Of a stretch of 64,000 bases of DNA, positions 55,301 to 64,000 are shown one piece after another. Location: the NCBI GenBank assembly GCA_009801085.1, contig VNWV01000002.1, positions 4,464,001-4,528,000 on the forward strand, written 5' to 3'. Source of the stretch: Lasiodiplodia sp. COLG20. Taxonomy: Eukaryota > Ascomycota > Dothideomycetes > Botryosphaeriales > Botryosphaeriaceae. Each line of letters starts with the position of its first letter. The stretch's first letter is position 1. The translations under genes were made by a program, and so were the position numbers. Under the pieces are notes generated by a model. It was not told the DNA's origin, searched no databases, and saw nothing but the letters and a program-made list of their open reading frames with translations.

Positions 55301-58011
55301 CGCTGACGCGGACACGGACGCCAGCGCCGGTGATTGTCTCTACGACGGTGGTTGTCACCCAAACGGAGAGTTGCATTACCTGCCCTGGCGGCTCAACGAT
55401 ACTGGTTACGAATGTCCCCACGACTGTTGTCTACACACAGGCGCCGGCTACGCCTGCAGTCGTCACGCAAACGCAGAGCTGCGCTACTTGCCCCGGCGGC
55501 TCAACCATAGTTGTCACCAGCGTCCCCCCACCTGCAGTCATCATGCAGACAGTGGTACAGCCACCGCCGATCATCCCCACGCCTGCAGTCATCGTGCAGA
55601 CGCCAGTACAGTCGCCGCCGGTCGTACTCACGCCTGCTGCTGTCACGAAAACTCAGGTTTGCATGACTTGTTCTGGAGGCTACACCACGATGGTTGTGAG
55701 CATCCCGGCAACTCCCGTCGCTCCACAGGTGCAGACGCCGGTCATTATCCCCACACCTGCACCCATAACGAAGACGCAAGTTTGCGAAACCTGTGTTGGT
55801 GGCTCCACTACGGTCGTCGTGCCGGCTCCGCCTGTGGTTCAGCCTCAATCGCCTCCCGCACAACAGCCGCCGGCGCAGGAACCTCCTGCTCCGCAACCCC
55901 CAGCACAGCAACCCCCTGCCCAGCAACCCCCTGCTCAGCAACCTCCTGCCCAGCAACCCCCGGCACAGCAACCTCCCATTGAGCAGCCTCCTGCTGCTCT
56001 AGTTCCTCCAGCAGAGCAGCCTCCGGCACAGCAACCTCCTGCTCAACAGCCTCCGGCTCCATGTCCTACATGTTTCGAGTCGGTTGTTCAACAGCCTCCT
56101 GCCCAGCAACCCCCAACACAGCAGCCTCCGGCACAACAACCCCCTGCTGCCCTAATTCCTCCTGCAGAGCAGCCTCCGGCACAGCAACCTCCTTACCAGC
56201 AACCTCCTTACCAGCAACCTCCTTACCAGCAACCTCCTTACCAGCAACCTCCTTACCAGCAACCTCCGGAACAACAACCTCCTTACCAGCAGCCTCCGGC
56301 ACAGCAGCCTCCAGCAGAGCAACCGCCACAACAACAGCCCCCGGCACAACAGCCTCCTGCCGAGCAACCCCCTGCTCAGCAGCCTCCAGCTCCATGCCCT
56401 ACATGTTCTCCTCAGCCAACTACGACTTTGACGGAGACAGCTAAGGGGCAACCGTACGCACCCCCAGGTCCTGTAGGGCAGCCCCAGCCGCCCTCTCAAC
56501 CACCGGCCCAAGCCCAGGCACAGCCCGGCGCCCCGAAGGCTGCTAAAGGTAAACCTGTTGAGGCCCCGCCTGCTGGAGGTAAACTTGCTGGAGGCAAACC
56601 TGTTGAAGTTAAGCCTGCTGAAGCGAAGCCTGCTGAAGTCAAGCCTGTGGAAGGTAAACCTGCTGAAGTCAAGCCTGCGGAGGGTAAACCTGCGGAAGTC
56701 AAGCCTGCAGAGGGTAAACCTGCGGAAATCAAGCCTGCGGAAGGCAAGCCTGCTGAAGCGAAACCTGCTGAAGTCAAGCCCGCCGAAGCGAAACCCGCCC
56801 AGGGTAAACCCGCTGAAGCGAAGCCTGCTGAAGGTAAACCTGTTGAAGGCAAACCTGCGGAAGCGAAGCCTGCTGAAGGCAAACCCGTTGAAGGCAAACC
56901 CGTTGAAGCTCAGTCGATGCCACCGCAGCCTGCCGCTGCGAAACCTGCCGAGGCCCAACCCGCTCCCGAGCAGCCGCAGAAGCCTGCTGAAGCACAACCT
57001 GCTGAAGCTCAGCCGATGCCACCGCAACCTGCCGTCGTGAAACCTGCTGAGGCTCAACCCGCTCCCGAGAAACCTCAGCCTCCGCAGAAGCCCGCAGAAG
57101 CACAGCCCGCACCACCCAAGCCTCCTGTCGCGAAACCTGCCGAGGCCCAACCTGCTCCCGAGAAGCCCCAACAGCCCGCTGGAGCACAGCCCGCTCCCGA
57201 GCAACCTGAACAGCCCCAGCAGCCACAGCAACCACAGAAGCCCGCAGAAGCACAGTCGGCTCCTGAGCAACCTCAGCAGCCCCAGCAGCCTGAACAGCCC
57301 GCTCCTGAACAGCCCGCTCCTGAACAGCCCGCTCCTGAACAGCCCGCTCCTGAACAGCCCGCTCCTGAACAGCCCGCTCCTGAACAGCCCGCTCCTGAGC
57401 AGCCTCAGCAGCAGCAGCCTGCTGCCGTGAAACCCGCCGTCAAAGCCCAACCCGCTCCCGAGCAACCGGAACAGCCTCAACAGCCGCAGAAACCCGCTGC
57501 CCAGGCCCAGCCTAACGCTCCTCCTGAGCAGCCCGAACAGCAGCCCGAACAGCAGCCCGAGAAGCCCGAGCAGGTGGCGGCTCCACCACAACCTCAACCG
57601 GCTCCAGCCCAGCCCGCTCCAACAGCTGAAGTCGGCCCGCCAGCAGAAGCTCCCGCGGCACCGAACGAGCAGCAGCAGCCGCCTCCTCCCGCTGAAGAAG
57701 AGTCGCCACCACCCGCCGCCAGCCCAGAAGCGCCTCCTCCTCCGCCTCCGCCGCCAGAGGAAGAAGGGGAAGGAGAGGCCGTGCCCGTCGAGGAGGAGGG
57801 TGGTGTTGGTGGTCCTTCGACGACGACGATGGAGACGGAGACGTCGTCGAGCCTCCGCCCGACGTCGAGCCCGACGGAGAAGCCTAGGCCCAAGCCGAAG
57901 CCGACGGAGGTGCAGCAGGGCGCGGCTGGACCGGCGATGGCGAGGCCGTTGGATGCGAAGTGGCTCGTTGCCGTCGTTGCAGGGGCCATGGCGTGGGGTG
58001 TGGTCGGGTGA
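52343..58011 (+). CDS. Giant secreted, probably GPI-anchored repeat protein with PAN-like domain
   Basis: Three exons (52343-52415, 52474-52514, 52564-58011) give about 1,853 residues. A signal peptide (MVRAGLIGLPLLSIGQLAWA) is followed by a PAN/Apple-like domain with six cysteines (LTIECSINHFGGDY … FEACLEKCSQEAPCKALSYG … ICYLKDN). Next come Ser/Ala/Thr-rich repeats likely to be O-glycosylated. A globular cysteine region lies near WSFSGQLTGPC … YAKLCFSCEITQV, then YSPPP extensin-like repeats. Ten modules of the type C-x2-C-x-G-G-S/Y-T-x-x-V alternate with TTAVVTQTQ strands. The last third is Pro/Gln (PAQQPP, PYQQP), Lys/Pro (PAEGKPAE) and APEQP repeats. The C-terminus (AMARPLDAKWLVAVVAGAMAW) fits a GPI-anchor signal. 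It is probably a cell-wall adhesin or structural protein; function is inferred from architecture only. Confidence 0.85.
52877..53172 (+). repeat. Ser/Thr-rich tandem repeats in giant cell-wall protein gene
   Basis: First a 21-nt unit (TGCTACTTCGGCATCGAATA), three to four copies, encoding TATSASN. Then a 36-nt unit, about five copies (52,990-53,172), encoding roughly SESSASSSAPAA. Copies are nearly identical, so length variation between strains is likely. Confidence 0.85.
54610..55815 (+). repeat. Ten CxxC-Gly-Gly modules in giant cell-wall protein gene
   Basis: Examples are CATCPGGSTTTVS, CETCPGGYTTTVR, CLSCAEGYTTTVIS, CNTCVGGSTVVVTN, CSNCTGGSTTVVVN, CMTCSGGYTTMVVS and CETCVGGSTTVVV. Modules are separated by 20-60 residues of Thr/Val/Pro (TTAVVTQTQ). 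Nucleotide identity is lower than in the other repeats, so this region is older. Confidence 0.9.
55855..56400 (+). repeat. Pro/Gln 15-nt tandem repeats
   Basis: Units of 15-18 nt encode PAQQP; at 56,191-56,265 a perfect 15-nt unit (CCTTACCAGCAACCT) repeats five times, encoding PYQQP. Confidence 0.9.
56545..57400 (+). repeat. Lys/Glu/Pro and APEQP tandem repeats
   Basis: Degenerate units of the type PAEGKPAEVK (56,545-56,910), followed at 57,291-57,400 by a nearly perfect 15-nt unit (GCTCCTGAACAGCCC) repeated about seven times. Confidence 0.9.
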
Positions 58012-61000
58012 TTGAGTTTTTTTTTTTTTTGTTTACGGGGTGAGTGAGTGGAGATAGTAAAGGGGAGGGGAGGGGAGGGTATTGGGTAATTGCAGCTGGT
58101 TCTGTCTGGTATGACAGTGAGAGCCGGATTGGACTGCCGTTCACTTTTACAAAGCCTCCCCTCACCTTTTTTTTTTTTTTAACGGCATCCCTTTGTTTTG
58201 CCTGTGTAAGTATTGGTGTTACGGGATGGTATCTATGGATGCGGGGAGTAAGAGTAAGAGGGACCGGTGTAATGTCGACGCTTTTGGTGCTTCACTTTCA
58301 GTGCGATGTATCGAGCCATCATTTGGGGACGGTTTCCTTCGTCATGGCTTGGTCTTTATTTCGGTGCCTCTTATTGGAGTGGGATGGAAGATGGATGATT
58401 GGAGGATGTTGCTTTCGAAAAGTGTTTTAGCTTGGAATCAACCTTTTTTGTAGAACAACAATATTAATATAGGTCATTCATTATTATTCTTTTCTCACAA
58501 TTCCCTTGAATGGTACCAGTGATGTGAGTTACCATGAAGGCGATGCCAGGCACGATTAGAGTGATGGACGCTTCCGAATTCGAAGAGCTGACTGCTTGGT
58601 TAGGAATCGTTCTCTACGGTTAGCGAACGGAACTTAGTTGACATGCTGGATAAAGTGTGATCCCAGAAGCTTGTCATCCCATCGCTGAGCGGGAAGGTTC
58701 CGGAGCAGGTGTTTCAACCAGTCAAGGTAACGGCTACTCTTTGACACCTTGATCGGGTAATGGTGTATGCCATAAGAGAGTGAGAGGTCCCTGGGGCGGG
58801 CCAGTGCAATATGCAGGGTTCAAGAAAAATGCCGCTGTGTGACCGGTAGCCGTCCCGCGTGGAGCTCCATGCCAAAATTTCTGTCTTAAGACCAACAGGC
58901 TATCGCAGTGCATCGGCTCGCATTATGAGCTGCAGTGACCCGCGTTATTGGTTTTGAGGTGTGTTCTGTGGCTAGCCGGTCGGTATTTACCAGGCTTTTG
59001 GGAAGTGTCGTATTGGACGGAGTTGGAAATTAGACTCTGGGCGCCTTCTCACTGTATGGATGTGACCTATCAACCACACAGAACTGGGCCGTCCAGTGAG
59101 ACAAGGGACCAAGGAGACACGGGGTTGGCGTGGAAACGATTTGGCGATATTGACAGCGCGGGTTGAAACAATGCAGGCATGCGGTGTGGAACAGGTGTCC
59201 AAAAAGTGAGAGATTGCGTTTCTTGACGGGAGAAAAGGAGCGAAAAGAAGCGCTCCTCTGGCATCTTTCAGCTCTTATGTGACTGGGGTACCAACTGGAG
59301 GTAACCCTGATCGGCGCTTGATAACAACGAAACCGGAGTCATGGGGGGCCAGCTTCACACTGCCCTTCAGACTAGCGTCTGGGGCAATGGGTACCGGATG
59401 ATCATCGCTTCAGAGACCATCTTCGATTCCTGTACCCGGTTGCAAGTCGTTTCTCGGGGCGGCCAATAGGTCGGGAAATTGTCGTGCAACGTGGGCGGCA
59501 GGCCAAGAGGCTCCAGCACAGACGAATAACGACGAGGCGTTTGTTCTGCTTATCTGCGGCTCTCCCGTCCGGAATGCAACGGTGATCATCAAACGACACT
59601 GGTACTTCTACATTCCACAAACGACACAGGTCGAAGGTAGGTGACAGTGGTTTGGAGATGCAAGACGATAAAAGTGCATGAATGCTGCCTAGAGAGTGCA
59701 GCAGGTCAGGCGAGACGCATGTAGTGAGCAGAGCTGAAAATAGAGCAGGCAGGCGCTGCTGCCTGAGACGGTGCGCATTACGAGCTTCAGGCACTCTGTC
59801 TCATCACATGCATCAAGCGGCCAGAAGAGGGAGACGAAGAGGCGTGGTATGAAACTTTTCCAGCCACAGGCGGCAAGCGACATTGGCCGTGGGATGGCGC
59901 ACGTGGGGGTGTGCCTTCCCGTGGTCGGTCGGGCCTAGCGCAGACCAGTGGTACAGAAGTGATGTGGCGGGAGCGAGACCGGCGCGGTACAGAAGGTTGC
60001 CGCCCTCCTTTCCCATGCAGCCGGTTCCGGTGGTTGAGCAAATCAAGGGCTGACAGGTGCTGCGAGATAACACTGGACAGCTGTACGTCTAATTTTGCTT
60101 TGGCTGAGACATCTGATAATGATGACTTCACGGCAGCCACGGGCGCAGCTCCGAGTGGCCGGGCGAGAGTTTTGGCCGTGTGCAAAGCTGGGTCGCGGCC
60201 CCCCGCCCTCAGCCAGCTGGTGAAGCGGGAAGATCTGGAGATCGTGGAGTCCGTGTCAATGGGGGATTCTGGAGGCCCGCAAAGTCGAGTTATCAGCAGC
60301 AGAGCGACGAGAATTTTGTTCGCAGGCCGAAAGCGGTTTGGCGCGGCGAAGCTAATCCCTGCTCCCGTCTCGGACCGACTACTTTTCCTCTTGTTGACCT
60401 CGCGAAACGACAACCCAAACCTCCGCCGACGACGTCACCACCCACCCGGGGCCGCGTGCCTCATCGACGCTTTCCGCTGCCCTCGGGGACCCCGTCACGA
60501 TGCTAGCGGGCCCTGGCGGCGATGCGGAGGCCGCTCTCGCACACATCTCCGATGCCGCGGCCGACGGGAAGCTGAGCACACCAGCGTCAGCCTCATGGCC
60601 GAAGCCGGATCCAGAGCTCGACCCACCCGGGCCTTCCATCTGCCCTGAGGCTAGCGAGTAACAGGCTCCCGCTGACTAGAGCATGGACCCGCACTGACGG
60701 CCTTCAGACACGACGGCGCGCTGCTGCGATCGCGTCTTATCTCACCGAGTCGGAACTAACCGGGTTGCGCAAATTCGCCCACGCTCGAGCGCCACACTCC
60801 ACACGAGCCTGTCCACCGAGCGGAGGACCGCGAGGCCGTTGCGATGGCAGCGCCGCGAAAGACCACGCCCAGCGTCGCACAGCACGGCGGCCGCGCATGT
60901 CGTCAAGGATGCGCCATGCGGCGTCTGCATAGGGCTGCTTTCTGTGCTGTCGGCTGGTTGCGCTAGCCGCGTCGGGAAAGGCGGCTCAAGTTTTCGTGAC

Positions 61001-61506
61001 CGCCTGCCAGAAATTTCGGGTCCACGACATCGGCCGCAGAGCTGTCCGCCGCGGCCGGAGGGCAATGCGGATGCCTTGCGAACGGCCGCGCTCTCAGGCC
61101 GCGACGGGCCAAAAGGGACCAAAGGCTCAGCGCGTGGCGGGATGGGCGCGCTCTTTATGTGCCCGTTGTGCGCCGTGCCAGTCATCTCGCCACAGCATCG
61201 CGGTGACAGGCCGACCGCGCGCTACCCGAGAGCAGTGGGCCTGCGGATGCCTGGCGCGCCGCGATTGGGCCGCGCTGAGCGAATTCGCCGGCGGTTGCTT
61301 GCAAGATCGGCGTTGTGTGTGCCCGGCGTTGCCCTTCCCAATGTGCCAGAGCTTGCGGCCACGGACCAGCCAGCGCCGAAGCTCTCCCTCGCTTTTTTCA
61401 ATCCGGCTCACAAACTCTTCCTCTCCTTCTCTCCGACTCTTCATCGACCCGTCCATTCGAAGCTTCAATTCATCAACCAAGCTTCAATTCCATCAACTCC
61501 ATCACA
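58012..61506. other. Gene-poor stretch before ATP9
   Basis: About 3.5 kb with no conserved frame. Long frames near 59,787-60,648 overlap on both strands and look random. T-runs occur near 58,018 and 58,168. The last 130 bp are the pyrimidine- and CAA-rich leader of ATP9, with AAGCTTCAATT twice (61,461 and 61,480) and ATCACAATGG at the start codon. Confidence 0.5.
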
Positions 61507-62034
61507 ATGGCTGCTGCTCGCATCACCCCCAAGATGGCCACCCTTACCAGGGCCGCCCGCCCCGTCTTCCGCGCTCCCGTCCAGCAGCGCGCCTTCACCG
61601 GTACAGACTGACCTTCACCCTCGCTGCAAAAGTTTTCCATCAATTGTGCATCTCGTACTGAGTCAATTCCATCATGAACAGTTGCCAGCCCTGCTGCCAA
61701 GCGTGTCACTCCCTTCCAGGCCGTCAAGCGCCAGCAGCCCTCTGCCATCCTCAGGGCCGCTCAGTTCAACAAGCAGACCGCCCGCCCCTACAGCTCCGAG
61801 ATGGCCAACGCCCTCGTCCAGGTCTCGCAGAACCTCGGCATGGGTAACGCCGCCATTGGTCTTGGTGGTGCCGGTATCGGTATCGGTGTCGTTTTCGGTG
61901 CTCTCATCCTTGCTGTCGGCCGCAACCCCAGCATGCGTGGCCAGCTCTTCTCCTACGCCATTCTTGGTTTCGCCTTCGTCGAGGCCATTGGTCTTTTCGA
62001 CCTCATGGTTGCCATGATGGCCAAGTTCGTGTAA
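61507..62034 (+). CDS. ATP9: ATP synthase subunit 9 (c-ring), nuclear encoded
   Basis: Forms the proton-driven c-ring of mitochondrial F0. Two exons (61507-61600 and 61682-62034) join to 148 residues, as in other filamentous fungi. The presequence ([20 protein letters not shown] … [17 protein letters not shown]) is about 70 residues and rich in Arg and Ala, ending near ARPYSSE. The mature protein has two membrane helices ([20 protein letters not shown] and [20 protein letters not shown]) joined by the polar loop GRNPSMRGQ. The proton-carrying Glu is in [11 protein letters not shown]. The intron, with donor GTACAG, lies in the presequence. High expression is expected; the codons are C-ending and regular. 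Confidence 0.98.
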
Positions 62035-63859
62035 ACGTCTGTCAGGGGATGATGGCATTGGCGACTGGGGTTCACGTTGGGTATCTCTGATTGGCATATC
62101 GGGCCTCGTGTGTCCGTCATTCGTCTTTTGCTTCGAAACGAGAACAGGGGATGCAGTCATCGTGGTGGAATGGACACCCCTCGGTGGTTTAGAGCGATGG
62201 AAATGTACCTGTACGAAAAAATACCGCATAGAGCCATCGAACATCTTCGTGGTATTTGCTCATAGAAGGGATTCCTTTTTTCCATTTCCACTCGGCCGCA
62301 TGTACCTTATAATCATGTAAATCAATGCCTCGGAACATGCGCGAAGACAACGACGCTCCGACCACGCTCAATGGCCCGGCTTCGACCAAAGCTCGCAACC
62401 CCTCCAACACGGCTCCGAATCGAGAGAGCTTGAGCTCGGATTGCGCAAGTTGAAGAGCTTTCCCCATATTCCTTCAGTGCCCCTTCCCCCGCAAATATCG
62501 GCTCTTCTCCGCAATCGCAGTAGTGGACTGACAACATCCACCTACCCGAACCGTTGCCCTTCTATCTTCTGTCAAGTGTTGGCCCCTGTGGCACCGATTC
62601 GTGTAGCATGGGCACTCCGCCCACTCAAAACATGCTAACGTGGCTGATCAGACACAACAGGACACCTAGACATACCGATGCGAAGTACCGGGGTAGCTTC
62701 ATCAGGCAAGTCGTCCGTCACCACTTCGTTATCTTGGACGAGCCAGATTGCTTCAGTACGCGCCGGGTTCGTCCACATCCTCTGTCTAGCGCCCATGACT
62801 TCAATGCCTCCGGAAACTCAACCGGGGCTACGCAACTTGACCCCCTTGTCGATGTTTGTTGTGTGCCCAGCTTTGCTTGGGCACGTGGACGTATCGATGA
62901 TGGCACACTAGAGCAGCCAAGCGACGAGGAGCAGGTTATCGTGACTAAGTTCTTGCAGCTGGGCCCGTACATGTCCGCTCCTCGCATGTGCGAATCATCT
63001 TGCCTGTCCGGACGTGCTGCTCCGGAACCGGGCGCGTAGGCCTAATGATCCTCTGCGGCGTGGAGTGGCGTGGTGAGTGGGCACCAAGACGAAGCAGTTG
63101 GTGGACCACTTTCGACGACGCCCGCCCCACGCGCCAGCTGTACCTTCTGAGCCCCATAAATATCTTTTGAAAAAATAAATAAATAAATAGAAACTCCATA
63201 TTTAAACCACTCGGCCGTCCACGAGCAATACATGCAAGCCGCATAGAAGCAGAATCGCAGCCCCCCGTCTGGCTCGGAAAATGACTCGCTGGCATTCCGT
63301 CGCTCGCTCAGCGCAGTCAAACTCATCATTTCGAAACACTACGCCTGTGAGCCCATCGCTCTCCGAGATAACTTTGTTTCCCAGAAGCTCCGTTCCCTTC
63401 GTCCTCGGCACGCGGTAGTCCGACAGTTCTCCGAGATTGATCCGACGACGGTCGCAAGGTCATGTCGTTGAAGAAAGGTGTGCTCGGCAGCAGGCATTAT
63501 CTGCACAGCGACGCAGCCGAACCGGCAGCCTGGTAAAGTTTATCTGCTCAACAGCTCTTGCAGCGCGGCGTGAAAACCGATCGCGCGGCAGAGCTGGCCC
63601 GCTGTAGGGAGGCTTTCGGCGGCTTTGGGACACCATGATGGACAACGCTGGACGACTTGATGGGACTTTCACGCAGTGCAACCGCAGCTAGCGCGCGTGC
63701 ATTTGCGTGCGATCGTGTTAGAGTCGCGGCGCTGGCAGCATTCTGGGCTATGAGGGCGCCTGCAACTTTGTCAGTGTCGTGTCTTGATCTATTTCCGCCT
63801 TTTACGCGTCGCGTTCACCGGTGCAGTGCGTCATTTCCTGTTTCCAGGAGTCTGAGAGT
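62035..63859. other. Intergenic, no supported gene
   Basis: About 1.8 kb downstream of ATP9. Frames of up to 161 codons (62,554-63,039 plus) have no domain. A short TAAA tetranucleotide run lies near 63,172-63,190. Confidence 0.45.
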
Positions 63860-64000
63860 ATGCCCCTCTTCATGCCCCATATCCGAGCTTGGGGCTTCGA
63901 AATCAAGGAATACGTCATTCCTCATCTCGATTCTGAGGTGCAGCACGCTTTCGGCCAAAGCAAGTCTCAGGGTATCAGGGTCTGGGGGTCTCAGGGTCCA
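63860..64000 (+). CDS. Possible 5' end of a truncated gene
   Basis: A frame opens at ATG 63860 (MPLFMPHIRAWGFEIKEYVI) and stays open to the right edge. Its composition (aromatic and acidic residues, PHLDSEVQHAFG) looks more like coding sequence than its surroundings. A TTTCCAG acceptor-like sequence precedes it, so it could also be an internal exon. The final 45 bp contain short TCTCAGGGT repeats. Confidence 0.25.
   Translation, partial: MPLFMPHIRAWGFEIKEYVIPHLDSEVQHAFGQSKSQGIRVWGSQGP

Noticed and set aside
56152..57597. Minus-strand frame of 481 codons rich in Leu and Arg
   Set aside because: Shadow of the Pro/Gln/Lys repeat region of the giant cell-wall protein; repeat codons produce open antisense frames.
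59787..60648. Overlapping frames of over 200 codons on both strands
   Set aside because: No conserved-looking sequence, no introns or signals supporting either, and antisense symmetry typical of chance frames.

Overview
The window is nuclear DNA of a filamentous ascomycete (Pezizomycotina). The evidence is short GT-AG introns of about 50-110 nt with CTGAC/CTAAC-like branch sites, monocistronic genes on both strands, a nuclear-encoded ATP synthase subunit 9 with a mitochondrial presequence, and fungus-specific families (DUF2293, Bqt4, fungal Nuf2, Mdv1). A Dothideomycete-like source is my guess from gene content only.

Layout. Positions 1-14,762 are gene-poor: a probable gene end at 2-133 and one zinc-ribbon protein gene (6,897-8,105). 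Positions 14,763-43,353 are gene-dense: a RING protein, DUF2293 protein, small DUF1763-like protein, CCDC25/Jlp2 homologue, Rieske protein, macrodomain phosphatase, Pmp3/Sna4-like membrane protein, chorismate mutase, mitochondrial division protein, mitochondrial RNA polymerase, Rho-GDI, Bqt4-like KilA-N protein and Nuf2. Four head-to-head pairs share intergenic promoters of about 330-720 bp. After a GC-rich gene-less block come an 854-residue disordered protein (45,659-48,223), a thioredoxin with a presequence (50,381-50,971), a giant cysteine/proline-repeat cell-wall protein with a predicted GPI signal (52,343-58,011), a 3.5 kb empty stretch and ATP9 (61,507-62,034).

Five genes act in or on mitochondria (RIP1, MDV1, RPO41, ATP9, probably the thioredoxin). 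BQT4 and NUF2 serve nuclear envelope/telomere and kinetochore functions. The others are housekeeping or unknown.

Most notable observations: (1) in the CCDC25-like gene the conserved frame is restored only by a one-nucleotide exon at 21,123 between two consensus introns; (2) the Rho-GDI gene has a first intron of 2,142 nt, very long for a fungus, that holds a same-strand 369-codon ORF with heptad repeats and a palindromic mobile-element-like sequence; (3) a family of short palindromic elements is scattered at 24.2, 34.6, 34.8, 37.5 and 41.0 kb; (4) the giant secreted protein has a PAN-like domain and ten CxxC-Gly-Gly modules I cannot assign to a known family. All gene models were made by eye, with intron phase and family conservation as checks; no database search was possible.
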